Shown piece after piece: positions 28,622 to 36,810 of a stretch of DNA of 36,810 bases. Numbering within the stretch: position 1 is the first letter of the stretch; every line of letters begins with the position of its first letter. The notes beneath the pieces were generated by a model, which was not told the origin of the DNA, did not search any database, and was given only the letters and a program-made list of their open reading frames with translations. Origin of the DNA: Thorsellia anophelis DSM 18579 (lineage in GTDB: Bacteria > Pseudomonadota > Gammaproteobacteria > Enterobacterales > Thorselliaceae); the NCBI RefSeq assembly GCF_900111395.1, contig NZ_FOHV01000026.1:1-36810 (forward strand). Reading direction: 5' to 3'. Both the position numbers and the translations under genes were made by a program.

Positions 28622-28924
28622 AATTGTTATAGATAGAGGTATGTCGTTAAATCATAGAGATAATTGAAATAACTTATCCCTTAAATTTTGCAGTAATAAA
28701 CAAACTAATTAAAATTTATATGGCTTTTTAATCAAATTTTTTAGGGCACTAAGTAAAATTGCCTAAATACAAGATAGATTTTACTTCACATTAACGAATT
28801 AGGCAAAGTTTGTTTAAGCTTGATTTTTCTTAAACAGCACACTGTATTTAAAATGAGTTATGACATCAAACTCAATCCTAACTCAATGCACAATAATAGT
28901 AGCGATTTAATAATTCAAATAGTT
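28622..28924. other. Intergenic region without a recognisable gene
   Basis: About 300 AT-rich bases lie between the lipoprotein gene and the next minus-strand gene. No credible frame, tRNA or strong hairpin was seen. It presumably holds the lipoprotein promoter and the 3' end of the membrane-protein transcript, but I could not fix either. Confidence 0.4.
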
Positions 28925-29527
28925 CTATCTTTTAGACAGAGCTTGTCTTGCAATGACAATTTCTCTATATTCAATAACTAATTCTCTAACACTTTCTATG
29001 GTATACCCTTTCAACTCAGCGGTTTTTAATGAATAGAATCGTTTCCCACGTTTATACTTTGACTCAATAAATGGACTAAATTTAAGCCCTAAGTCTGGCC
29101 AACCTGGCAAGAGTTGGAAATCAAACCGCCATAATTCATTGCCTTTTATCGTAATAACGGTTAAGTTGATATCTCCAATATATTCAAGAGGTAAGGCTCT
29201 TTTCATGTTTCTAACAAAAATGCCTTCTTCACTTAATGTCATGATTGGTTTTGTTTTATTAAATATGCCTTGATAGGCAAAAAAAGCTAACACTATGGTT
29301 ATACTTAGTAGTCCAATTAATATCAATGTGTTAGTAATCATGCTATAGGTATCCAGCGGGTAGGCAAAAATAAATAAGCCTGTCATGCCACTAAAAATAA
29401 CAGCTAAATAAAGCAAACTATAAGCACCATGATCTGGAATGAAATCAATTTTTGCTGTGGGTTGTTTTGCACGCATTTGAAGCGCTTCTAATTGATAACT
29501 TTCTTGAGGGGAAAGAGAATTATTCAT
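28925..29527 (-). CDS. Hypothetical two-helix membrane protein with PH-like C-terminal domain
   Basis: I recognise no named family for this 200-residue protein. It has a polar N-terminal segment (about 40 residues), two adjacent membrane helices (about residues 36-58 and 63-85), and a C-terminal soluble part with alternating strands (TLSEEGIFVRNMKRALPLEY, then LWRFDFQLLPGWPDLGLKF) ending in a helix. That order of two helices followed by strands and a helix recalls bacterial PH-like membrane proteins, which is a guess from pattern only. I chose the ATG at 29527 because CAGGAA lies eight bases upstream; a longer frame to 29566 lacks such a site. It is transcribed away from the potGHI genes. Confidence 0.65.
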   Translation of the reverse strand: MNNSLSPQESYQLEALQMRAKQPTAKIDFIPDHGAYSLLYLAVIFSGMTGLFIFAYPLDTYSMITNTLILIGLLSITIVLAFFAYQGIFNKTKPIMTLSEEGIFVRNMKRALPLEYIGDINLTVITIKGNELWRFDFQLLPGWPDLGLKFSPFIESKYKRGKRFYSLKTAELKGYTIESVRELVIEYREIVIARQALSKR

Positions 29528-29976
29528 TGTAAAATTCCTGCTAGGGTTAAGTCTGTTGATAAACATTTGTTAAATGTTGTATTTAATACTGGTCTGATAA
29601 AAAATATGATTAATTCTTATGTGGGGTGCGTAGAATAAATAAAATTCACCTTCTATTTACTTTAAACATAGCCACCATAATTTATAAAAGGTGAAGTATA
29701 GTTAAAAGTAGCTCTAAAAATCAAAATTTGAAACTATGATAGCTTGAATAAGTTACATTTTAAACTAAATATTAATATTTTAAATAATTACGATATTAAA
29801 ATGCTTAAAAAATAAGCATAAGAATGGAAAAAGTGATTTTTTTTTTGCTATTTTTTTTAATAAGGATAAAGTGCGCTTTCGCGTGTAATACGTGGTAAAG
29901 GGCGGTTTGTGAAAATTAATTAATATTTTTGCAAATAAGTAATTTTGTAGCACTTTAACTATGGGAGTTACCCGAA
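29528..29976. other. Divergent intergenic region upstream of potG
   Basis: About 450 very AT-rich bases lie between the divergent hypothetical gene and potG, with T-runs near 29837-29860 and a GC island with partial dyad symmetry (GTGCGCTTTCGCGTG, near 29870-29885). No gene, and in particular no potF remnant, is seen. It should hold the divergent promoters. Confidence 0.4.
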
Positions 29977-31098
29977 TTGACTCAACTACTTAACATAAAA
30001 GGAAAGCAATTCTCTCCATTATTAGAAATTAAAAACTTGAATAAAGCCTTCGGTGATCATTATGCCGTGGACAATATCAACTTAACTATCTACCAAGGTG
30101 AAATATTTGCGTTGCTAGGTGCCTCTGGATGTGGAAAATCTACATTACTTAGGATGCTTGCAGGTTTTGAAAGTCCTAACTCAGGTGAAATTTTACTTGA
30201 AGGGCAGGACCTTGTTAATATTCCCCCTCATAAACGTCCCATCAACATGATGTTTCAATCATATGCTCTGTTTCCGCATATGACGGTTGAACAAAATATT
30301 GCGTTTGGCTTACAGCAAGATAAGTTGCCTAAAACGGAAATTAAGTATCGTGTTGATGAAATGCTGAATTTAGTGCAAATGCAGCAGTATGCAAAACGTA
30401 AGCCTCATCAACTTTCCGGGGGGCAAAGGCAGCGTGTTGCCTTAGCTAGAAGCCTTGCTAAAAAGCCAAAATTACTTCTCTTAGATGAACCTATGGGCGC
30501 GCTTGATAAAAAGCTTAGGGAGCAGATGCAATTGGAAGTCGTTAATATTCTTGAGCAAGTAGGCGCAACCTGCGTCATGGTTACTCATGATCAAGAAGAA
30601 GCGATGACAATGGCGGGGCGGATAGCTATTATGAATCAGGGTAGGTTTGTACAAATAGGTGAACCTGAAGAAATTTATGAATATCCAAACAGTAAATATA
30701 GTGCTGAGTTTATTGGATCGGTTAATATCTTCCAAGGTATTTTATTAGAAGAGCAAGATGATGCTTACCTTATGGAAAGTCAAGAGATTCCGTTTAAATT
30801 AAGAGTTTCAAAGCACGAAGTCGTTGTCGAGGGCGTACCAACGGAAATCGCCCTTAGACCTGAGAAGGTTCGTATTATTGATAAATTGCCAGATGATAGA
30901 ATTAATTGTGCACAAGGCGAAGTGATTAATATCGCCTATCTAGGCGATCTATCTATTTACCACGTTAAATTGCCGACTGGGTATATTTTGACTACACAAT
31001 TGCAAAATAGCAGTCGATCAACTGCTAGCGCGCCGACTTGGGGTGACCAAGTTATATTAGAATGGGATATGAATAATGCAGTAGCATTATTAGCTTAA
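29977..31098 (+). CDS. potG: Putrescine ABC transporter ATP-binding protein PotG
   Basis: PotG powers the PotFGHI putrescine importer. The 373 residues (E. coli 377) show a complete ABC ATPase: Walker A GASGCGKS, Q-loop MFQSYALFP, signature LSGGQRQRVALARSLA, Walker B LLLLDEP and the switch His in VTHDQEEAMTMAG. A C-terminal TOBE domain follows, with IALRPEKVRI and YLGDLSIYHVKL. Sequence similarity to E. coli PotG is higher than to PotA, and potH, potI and rlmC follow as in E. coli. The start is TTG with GGGAG nine bases upstream; no in-frame ATG is available near the N-terminus. The binding-protein gene potF, normally first in the operon, is missing here. Confidence 0.94.
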   Translation: MTQLLNIKGKQFSPLLEIKNLNKAFGDHYAVDNINLTIYQGEIFALLGASGCGKSTLLRMLAGFESPNSGEILLEGQDLVNIPPHKRPINMMFQSYALFPHMTVEQNIAFGLQQDKLPKTEIKYRVDEMLNLVQMQQYAKRKPHQLSGGQRQRVALARSLAKKPKLLLLDEPMGALDKKLREQMQLEVVNILEQVGATCVMVTHDQEEAMTMAGRIAIMNQGRFVQIGEPEEIYEYPNSKYSAEFIGSVNIFQGILLEEQDDAYLMESQEIPFKLRVSKHEVVVEGVPTEIALRPEKVRIIDKLPDDRINCAQGEVINIAYLGDLSIYHVKLPTGYILTTQLQNSSRSTASAPTWGDQVILEWDMNNAVALLA

Positions 31099-31111
31099 TT
31101 GGAGGCGGAAT

Positions 31112-32119
31112 ATGACAGGTTCTTTGTACCCCGCTTCAGGTTTAGCTGCTAGATGGCAAAAGCTAATGATTTTAGTGAAACAGATAGCTAACCCTAGGCG
31201 CTTAGTGATTGGTATACCGTATTTATGGTTACTCATTTTTTTTGCGTTACCATTTTTTATTGTATTTAAAATAAGTTTTGCTGAATATGCAAGATCTCTT
31301 CCCCCATATACATCTCTTTTTGAATTTGAAGATGGGGGAATGACTATCAATATCTATTTTAACAATTTTAAGCGCCTTTTCTTAGACGGCCTTTCAAGTG
31401 AACCTGCTGAGAATTATTGGCAATTGTTAAAAGACGTTTTTGAGCAAAATTTATATCTAAAATCGTATCTACATTCCTTAAGTATGGCTTTATACACAAC
31501 TGTGCTGTGTATCTTAGTTGGGTATCCATTGGCATGGGCTATTGCGCACAGCAAGCCATCATCTCGTAATATTTTACTGTTACTGGTGATATTGCCTTCT
31601 TGGACTTCATTTTTAATCCGCATTTATGCACTCATGGGGATTTTAAGTGATAAAGGGATACTTAATAACACATTACTCTGGCTCGGCGTAATTGACGAAC
31701 CTATCGCGATTTTGCGTACCAATACAGCTGTGCTTACAGGCATGGTGTATGCTTATTTACCCTTTATGGTACTGCCGATTTATAATGCAATTATAAAATT
31801 AGATTATACCTGCGTTGAAGCAGCGCAAGATCTAGGAGCTAAGCCTTTTACAATTTTCAGACGGGTGATGTTTCCATTAACATTAAACGGTGTAATAGCA
31901 GGTTCAATGTTAGTCTTTATTCCAACTGTCGGAGAGTATGTTATCCCTGAATTATTAGGTGCTTCTGATAATTTATTGATTGGTGGTGTATTGTCATTGG
32001 AATTTTTCAATAACAGAGATTGGCCTATGGCCTCAGCTTTAGCTGTGATTATGCTAATTATTTTAATTGTACCAATCATTGCATTCCATCGATATCAACG
32101 TCGGTCACTTGCTAACTAG
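31112..32119 (+). CDS. potH: Putrescine ABC transporter permease PotH
   Basis: PotH is the first inner-membrane permease subunit for putrescine uptake. The 335-residue protein has about six membrane helices and the cytoplasmic EAA loop VEAAQDLGAKPFTIFRRVMF that contacts PotG. Other family features include IPYLWLLIFFALPFFIVFKI at the first helix, LPSWTSFLIRIYA and PTVGEYVIPELLG. It starts 13 bases after potG with a strong GGAGG site at six bases spacing, and potI follows after 14 bases, so the three genes form one operon. The length is slightly more than E. coli PotH (317). Confidence 0.95.
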   Translation: MTGSLYPASGLAARWQKLMILVKQIANPRRLVIGIPYLWLLIFFALPFFIVFKISFAEYARSLPPYTSLFEFEDGGMTINIYFNNFKRLFLDGLSSEPAENYWQLLKDVFEQNLYLKSYLHSLSMALYTTVLCILVGYPLAWAIAHSKPSSRNILLLLVILPSWTSFLIRIYALMGILSDKGILNNTLLWLGVIDEPIAILRTNTAVLTGMVYAYLPFMVLPIYNAIIKLDYTCVEAAQDLGAKPFTIFRRVMFPLTLNGVIAGSMLVFIPTVGEYVIPELLGASDNLLIGGVLSLEFFNNRDWPMASALAVIMLIILIVPIIAFHRYQRRSLAN

Positions 32120-32133
32120 AGGAGCGTATAATT

Positions 32134-32979
32134 ATGTCACAATTACCGGTTGTTCGCTCGTATTGGCGCTATGTAATTTTGTTTATTGGTTTCACATTTT
32201 TATATGCACCAATGCTGTTTTTGGTTATTTATTCGTTTAACAGTTCTAAATTAGTAACAGTTTGGGCTGGTTGGTCTGTTGAATGGTATTTTGAGTTATT
32301 CAAAGATAAGGAATTGCATCAAGCAATAGGGCGTAGTTTGACCATTGCATTTACAGCTGCGATTGTTGCTGTGATATTAGGGTTAATGGCGGCTATTGTA
32401 CTTGTTAGAATGGGGAAATTTAAAGGAGAAAATGGATTTGCGTTTATGATAACAGCTCCTTTAGTGATGCCTGATGTGATAACAGGGTTATCTTTATTAT
32501 TACTGTTTGTTGCATTAGGGGAATTAATTGGATTTCCAGCCCAGAGGGGGATGCTAACTATTTGGTTAGCGCATGTCACTTTCTGCACAGCGTATGTTGC
32601 AGTTGTTATCAGTGCTAGATTACGCGAAATGGATAAATCGATAGAAGAGGCAGCACTTGATTTAGGTGCCTCACCTCTAAAAGTTTTTTTTACCATAACG
32701 CTCCCCATGATTCTACCTGCTTTATTAGCAGGTTTTATGCTTGCATTCACATTATCTTTAGACGATGTTGTTATTTCTGGATTTGTTTCTGGTCCTGGCT
32801 CAACTACGCTACCGATGTGGATTTTCTCAAGTGTGAAGTTAGGCGTTTCTCCAAAAATAAATGCACTTGCATCTATAATCTTATTGGTCGTCGGTATCGC
32901 AGGATTTATTGCATGGTGGCTAATTGCCAAAAAAGAGAAACAAAATTGGAAAGATTTGCAACGCTCTAAGCATGCATAA
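32134..32979 (+). CDS. potI: Putrescine ABC transporter permease PotI
   Basis: PotI is the second permease subunit, forming a heterodimeric channel with PotH. At 281 residues it matches E. coli PotI (281). It carries about six membrane helices, the early motif FTFLYAPMLFLVIYSFNSSK, the EAA loop IEEAALDLGASPLKVFFTIT, and LSLDDVVISGFVSGPGSTT, which is typical of polyamine permeases. A GAGGAG site precedes the ATG. It ends the potGHI operon and is followed by a terminator at 33001-33043. A 203-codon frame on the opposite strand (32319-32930) is a shadow of its codon bias. Confidence 0.96.
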   Translation: MSQLPVVRSYWRYVILFIGFTFLYAPMLFLVIYSFNSSKLVTVWAGWSVEWYFELFKDKELHQAIGRSLTIAFTAAIVAVILGLMAAIVLVRMGKFKGENGFAFMITAPLVMPDVITGLSLLLLFVALGELIGFPAQRGMLTIWLAHVTFCTAYVAVVISARLREMDKSIEEAALDLGASPLKVFFTITLPMILPALLAGFMLAFTLSLDDVVISGFVSGPGSTTLPMWIFSSVKLGVSPKINALASIILLVVGIAGFIAWWLIAKKEKQNWKDLQRSKHA

Positions 32980-33000
32980 CGAAATTTAAACCGTTGTATA

Positions 33001-33043
33001 AAGAAGCCTCCTGCATTAGATTATGCAGTGGGCTTCTTCTATT
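33001..33043 (+). terminator. Terminator after potI
   Basis: AAGAAGCC and CTGCAT (33001-33016) pair with ATGCAG and GGCTTCTT (33023-33038) around a 6-nt loop, with a two-base internal mismatch. The stem totals 14 bp. CTATTTTAAT follows, a moderate T-tract. It separates the pot operon from rlmC. Confidence 0.75.
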
Positions 33044-33068
33044 TTAATCGATTAATTTATAAGTAAGA

Positions 33069-34259
33069 ATGAGTTATATGATAGAGCCAAGTGAAGTGGT
33101 GTTGCAGTGTGAAAAATATCAACAGGGCATTTGCCATTCATGTAGTTTGATTGACACGCCCTACAATCAGCAATTATCTCAAAAACAAGCGACTTTAGAA
33201 AAAATATTAAATGCATATCTAACGTCCGAAGCCTCTATTTTAGAACCGATATCTTCTGAGATAAGTGGATTTAGGTACAAAGCTAAAATGGCTGTTTCTG
33301 GAACGGTTGAAAATATTCACTTAGGATTGATAAATCATACTTTCGATGGTATTGATTTAACTGATTGCCCACTTTATCCAGAGACAATAAGACTTAAATT
33401 TCCTTTGATAAAAAAATACATTCAACAAGCTGGGCTTGTTCCTTATCAAGTGAAAACTAAAAAAGGAATTCTTAAGCAGGTATTGCTAACAGAAAGTAGA
33501 TCGACTGGTCAGACGATGATTAGATTTGTTCTCAAAGATGACTCTAAAATCGCAAAAATGAAAGAACACCTGTCAACGTTATTTAATGATGAAACAATAC
33601 AAGTTATCAGCGCTAATATTCAACCTGTACATCAAGCTATTTTAGAAGGTCCAGAAGAGATAATCCTAGGTGAACATAATGCTATCACTGAAATATTCAA
33701 TGACATTTCTTTATTCATCAAACCCAAAAGTTTCTTTCAGACGCATCCTGTTTTAGCTGAAAAGCTTTATGCAACGGCAGCAAAGTGGGGGAGTCACTCT
33801 GAAGCTCTAACTATTTGGGACTTATTTTGTGGTGTGGGCGGCTTTGGATTGCATGCGCTAAAGGCATTGCAAAAAATAAGTCAAAATAATGTGTCGTTAG
33901 TTGGGATCGAAATAGAGCCAAATGCTATTGAAAGTGCAAAAAAAAGTGCATCGGAACTTGGACTTAAAAATGTCACTTTTGACGCTTTAGATTCAACTCT
34001 GTTCACAAGTCAAAATAGACAATCACCCAACTTATTAATTGTTAATCCACCAAGAAGGGGACTTGGAAACAAACTTGCTGAGGCAATTAATCAGCTTGAA
34101 ACAAAGACAATTATTTATTCAAGTTGCCATGTTGATTCTTTAGCAAAGGATCTTAGTATATTAACTAGTTATAGAATTAATAAAATACAACTTTTTGATT
34201 TTTTTCCTCATACAACTCATTTTGAGGTCCTGGTTGAGCTTGTCAAACAAGACATTTAG
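33069..34259 (+). CDS. rlmC: 23S rRNA (uracil-747 C5)-methyltransferase RlmC
   Basis: RlmC (RumB/YbjF) methylates U747 of 23S rRNA using S-adenosylmethionine. Cysteines for the [4Fe-4S] cluster are present in the N-terminal arrangement (C14, C22, C25 and C100 in TDCPLYP). The Rossmann methyltransferase part has SFFQTHPVLAEKLY, WDLFCGVGGFGLHAL, VGIEIEPNAIESAK and NPPRRGLG. The catalytic cysteine lies in SSCH (C353), where E. coli has SSCN. The C-terminal FPHTTHFEVL holds the conserved region before the end. Length (396) exceeds E. coli (375). It follows potGHI as in E. coli, where ybjO lies between. An ATG three codons later is an alternative start; neither has a strong ribosome binding site. 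Confidence 0.95.
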   Translation: MSYMIEPSEVVLQCEKYQQGICHSCSLIDTPYNQQLSQKQATLEKILNAYLTSEASILEPISSEISGFRYKAKMAVSGTVENIHLGLINHTFDGIDLTDCPLYPETIRLKFPLIKKYIQQAGLVPYQVKTKKGILKQVLLTESRSTGQTMIRFVLKDDSKIAKMKEHLSTLFNDETIQVISANIQPVHQAILEGPEEIILGEHNAITEIFNDISLFIKPKSFFQTHPVLAEKLYATAAKWGSHSEALTIWDLFCGVGGFGLHALKALQKISQNNVSLVGIEIEPNAIESAKKSASELGLKNVTFDALDSTLFTSQNRQSPNLLIVNPPRRGLGNKLAEAINQLETKTIIYSSCHVDSLAKDLSILTSYRINKIQLFDFFPHTTHFEVLVELVKQDI

Positions 34260-34503
34260 GTATGATAAATTAGAAATTTGATTTAGTCGTGCGATTATTA
34301 TTGCCTTTAATATGATGTGTTAGCCAATGTGTATCAAAAAAGGACTCTAATTTTCAACAGCCTCCTGCAGTAAGTTTTTTTTTATGAGGCAATCTACTAA
34401 GCCGTAATATCAATATTGAGTTCAATAATCAGTAACTAATAAATATTAGAATAAATGTTTTTTATCATATCAATATATTAATCAATTAAATTAGGGATTT
34501 GCC

Positions 34504-36180
34504 ATGCTTATTTATAAAAATTATTATATAGGTTGTTTTGCTGTTTTTTTATTAGGATTGAGCATGTTGCCAAAAATTTCAATGGCATATGAAAAAGACA
34601 AAACCTACCGCGTTACTATTTTACACACTAACGATCATCATGGAGCAACTTGGGCAAGTAATATAGGTGAAGCAGGCCTTGCTGCAAGAATGACTCTAAT
34701 TGAATCTATTAAAAAAGACGTATTTAAACAAGGTGGAGATGTTATTTTATTAGATGCAGGTGATTTCAATACAGGTAACCCTTTTTCTGAAGTTTTATTG
34801 GCAGAACCTGATATTAAAGGAATGAATTTAATTGGTTATGAAGCAATGACTATCGGCGATCATGAGTTAGATAATCCACTTTCTGCCTTAAAACAACAAG
34901 AGCAATGGGCTGATTTTCCTTTTCTCTCAGCTAATATTTATCATAAAGGCACTAATACTCGCGTATTTAAACCTTTTACTATGCTAAATAAATCTGGCTT
35001 AAATATTGCAGTGGTAGGATTAACCACAGAAGATCTGACACGTTTTAGTTACATCGAATATACAGATAACTTAGAGGTGAGATCGCCAGTGGATGAAACA
35101 ATTAAAGCCATTGATGAATTGCATAGCTCACAATCACCTGATATTACTATTGGACTGACTCATTTAGGATATGACAATACAGCTAAAAGTAACACTAAGG
35201 GGCTGGGTGATGTGACTTTAGCAAACTCACTTCCAACTGGAATGCTTGATTTTATTATAGGCGGTCACTCACATGATGCTATCTGCATACCTGAGCCTAA
35301 TACACAAAGTACTAATAACAAAACGGTTAACAAGTGTTTGCCTGATTTTAAAAATAACATATGGATCATGCAGGCTGGTGAATTAGGTCGGTATGTAGGG
35401 CGAGCTGATATTGAATTTATTAATGGTAAAACAAAATTAGTTCACTATGAACTGATACCAGTAAACCATATGAATGAATATTTAGGACATGATGATGCAC
35501 CTGTGATAGAATTTATTAGTTCACCAATTACGCCTTCTAAGAAGATGCAGGCTTTATTAGAAACTTATTATGAAACAGCAATAAATAAACTTAATAATGA
35601 TACTGTAGGCTTTGTAGATGAAACTTTAGAAAATATTAATCCTGCTCCTGATCCAAGTGGTAAAAGAAAACAAACTCATTTATCTCAACTCATACTCACT
35701 GCAATGATTGAAAAAACCGGAGCAGATCTAGCGATTATTGAACCTCAAAATATTTCACAATCTATACAAGCAGGCAATATTTTATATGACCAAATTAGGT
35801 ATGCTTTAATGCCATGGGGTGGATTTAGAATTATAGATTTGAATGAGACCAAACTTGTATTCGTTGATTTAACTGCAAAAGAGCTAGAAGATTATCTGAA
35901 AGTCATCAATGAAAACCCATATTTTATAGATCAAATATTTACTTTAACTAATCATCCATCACTTCGAAACATTAAGGGCAAAAACATACAACTTGATAAA
36001 AATAAAAAATATCGTTTAGCGACATTAGAAGCCTATTCATTAGGTAAAGCTAGCTATGCTCAAATAAATCATCATCCAAATTTTGTAAATACGGGCATGT
36101 TAATCAGTAAAGTAGTAAGGGATTATATTGAAAAAAACTCGCCACTGAAAGCGTCTGATTACACACCTCCTATAGAATGA
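34504..36180 (+). CDS. UshA-like periplasmic 5'-nucleotidase family protein, divergent substrate site
   Basis: The 558 residues align along their length with E. coli UshA (UDP-sugar hydrolase/5'-nucleotidase). A signal peptide ends near residue 28 (SMA then YE). The metallophosphatase domain keeps D44 and H46 (LHTNDHHG), D87 (DAGDFNTG), H120 and D123 of the catalytic dyad, THLGYD and GGHSHD. However, the usual GNHE is GDHE, with Asp119 in place of the metal-binding Asn. In the C-terminal nucleotide-binding domain, the GGGIRDSI motif reads PQNISQSI and the GGDGYP motif reads LGKASYAQ, so the Arg and base-stacking residues are lost, while NTG and SPL near the end are kept. It is a single gene with an AGGGA site. 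The substrate has probably changed. Confidence 0.88.
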   Translation: MLIYKNYYIGCFAVFLLGLSMLPKISMAYEKDKTYRVTILHTNDHHGATWASNIGEAGLAARMTLIESIKKDVFKQGGDVILLDAGDFNTGNPFSEVLLAEPDIKGMNLIGYEAMTIGDHELDNPLSALKQQEQWADFPFLSANIYHKGTNTRVFKPFTMLNKSGLNIAVVGLTTEDLTRFSYIEYTDNLEVRSPVDETIKAIDELHSSQSPDITIGLTHLGYDNTAKSNTKGLGDVTLANSLPTGMLDFIIGGHSHDAICIPEPNTQSTNNKTVNKCLPDFKNNIWIMQAGELGRYVGRADIEFINGKTKLVHYELIPVNHMNEYLGHDDAPVIEFISSPITPSKKMQALLETYYETAINKLNNDTVGFVDETLENINPAPDPSGKRKQTHLSQLILTAMIEKTGADLAIIEPQNISQSIQAGNILYDQIRYALMPWGGFRIIDLNETKLVFVDLTAKELEDYLKVINENPYFIDQIFTLTNHPSLRNIKGKNIQLDKNKKYRLATLEAYSLGKASYAQINHHPNFVNTGMLISKVVRDYIEKNSPLKASDYTPPIE

Positions 36181-36187
36181 GGTGTGT
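36161..36187 (+). terminator. Hairpin overlapping the end of the ushA-like gene
   Basis: ACACACCTC (36161-36169) and GAGGTGTGT (36179-36187) form a perfect 9-bp stem around a 9-nt loop that includes the stop codon. The bases after it (AATAACTTTATTA) give only a weak T-tract, so termination is likely but not certain. Confidence 0.55.
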
Positions 36188-36574
36188 AATAACTTTATTA
36201 TTGCTATCACGATGAAATTATAAGCTAAACAATAGCTTGGTTAGTGGTTAGTTATTAATTGACCTTAAATGCTTAAAATTAATAATTACTTTATTAAGAT
36301 TTTTGATTATAAACCACTCGATAAATAAATAAAATCTTTTTAAATTCAATCTTTTTGAGCAAAATTCGAACGCTTCCCTGAATTGTGTTGCTTAAATTTT
36401 TGGAACTGTATCGGTTGTAATATTTTAATATTCAATAAACATACAATTTTATCTTTGTTTGTAGGTGTTTAGATATGAGAGCTTTGCAAATCTGGTTAAT
36501 AATCATTCAAATTTCGTTTATTTTTTGAGCTGCATGTGATATAATATTTTAAATCATATTCTTAGGAGCGTTAT
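36188..36574. other. Intergenic region before the transposase
   Basis: About 390 AT-rich bases show no credible gene. A perfect TATAAT occurs at 36540-36545, about 30 bases before the transposase start, without a good -35. The left end of the insertion sequence should lie in the last part of this stretch, but without its right end the inverted repeats cannot be defined. Confidence 0.35.
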
Positions 36575-36810
36575 ATGTGGAAAAATATTCAACCTAGACT
36601 GCAGTTCAAACAAACTAACGTTAAGCAACACAAAGCATTTGAAGAGTTTGATGAAATAAATGCTTTGATTGACTGGGATCAAATAATAATCATACTTAAT
36701 AAGCTCTTAGAGCAAAAGCCTAACCGATTAGGTGCCGCTTCTTATGCGCCGATAATGATGTTTAAAGTTATTTTATTACAGTCTTGGCATAATCTTAGTG
36801 ATGTTAAGAT
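36575..36810 (+). CDS. IS5-family transposase, N-terminal part (runs off the window)
   Basis: The frame from the ATG at 36575 stays open to the window end (78 full codons). Its sequence has the N-terminal helical DUF772 region of IS5-group DDE transposases, with RLGAASYAPIMMFKVILLQ followed by SWHNLSDVK, equivalent to the P-x-x-MFK-x-LLLQ-x-WYNLSD pattern. An AGGAG ribosome binding site lies six bases upstream. The DDE catalytic residues are beyond the window, so I cannot tell whether the copy is intact. The open frame was too short for a standard length cut-off but is well supported by motif and ribosome binding site. Confidence 0.85.
   Translation, partial: MWKNIQPRLQFKQTNVKQHKAFEEFDEINALIDWDQIIIILNKLLEQKPNRLGAASYAPIMMFKVILLQSWHNLSDVK

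Noticed and set aside
32319-32930. 203-codon open frame on the minus strand
   Set aside because: It is antisense to potI, which has full family motifs; the frame is low-complexity Ile/Asn/Ala sequence without homology.
34360-34395. Possible terminator after rlmC (GCCTCCTGCAG, then T9, then GAGGC)
   Set aside because: The T-run lies inside the putative loop and not after the stem, so it does not have terminator geometry.

Overview
The window is AT-rich chromosomal DNA from a gammaproteobacterium. The rRNA operon tail, GlnE, CorA, MreBCD, Maf (YhdE type), ThiBP, PotGHI, RlmC and UshA-like proteins all align by eye with their Escherichia coli counterparts, often with near-identical core motifs. 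The low G+C and the many missing operon partners suggest a host-associated relative of Enterobacterales/Pasteurellales. An Orbales (Gilliamella-type) gut symbiont is plausible, but this is inference and cannot be proven from the window.

Layout. 1-430: end of an rRNA operon (23S 3' end, 5S, intrinsic terminator). 530-3230: a DUF4184 membrane protein, then nusB and an enlarged thiL. 3353-10219: two large accessory genes, a leucine-rich-repeat protein and a roughly 1,720-residue DUF4132/MolR-type protein, closed by a clear intrinsic terminator. 10436-16235: glnE, murJ and corA. 16381-19679: the mreB-mreC-mreD-maf shape cluster. 19680-20800: a 1.1-kb stretch without a recognisable gene. 20801-22889: yjcH-actP acetate uptake pair. 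On the minus strand, 25921 down to 23098: a TPP riboswitch followed by thiB-thiP (thiamine uptake, no thiQ), and then, at higher coordinates, glmS, a small lipoprotein and a small membrane protein. 29977-34259: potG-potH-potI (putrescine uptake, no potF) and rlmC, the same neighbourhood as in E. coli. 34504-36180: a UshA-like periplasmic protein with altered substrate-binding motifs. 36575 to the end: the start of an IS5-family transposase, cut by the window edge.

Most of the window is ordinary housekeeping. The parts that deserve a second look are the LRR plus giant DUF4132 pair inserted between thiL and glnE, the UshA-like protein that keeps its metal site but loses its nucleotide-binding motifs, the riboswitch-controlled thiBP lacking its ATPase gene, a G10 tract inside mreB, and the ThiL insertion. 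No CRISPR array, tRNA gene or prophage was seen.
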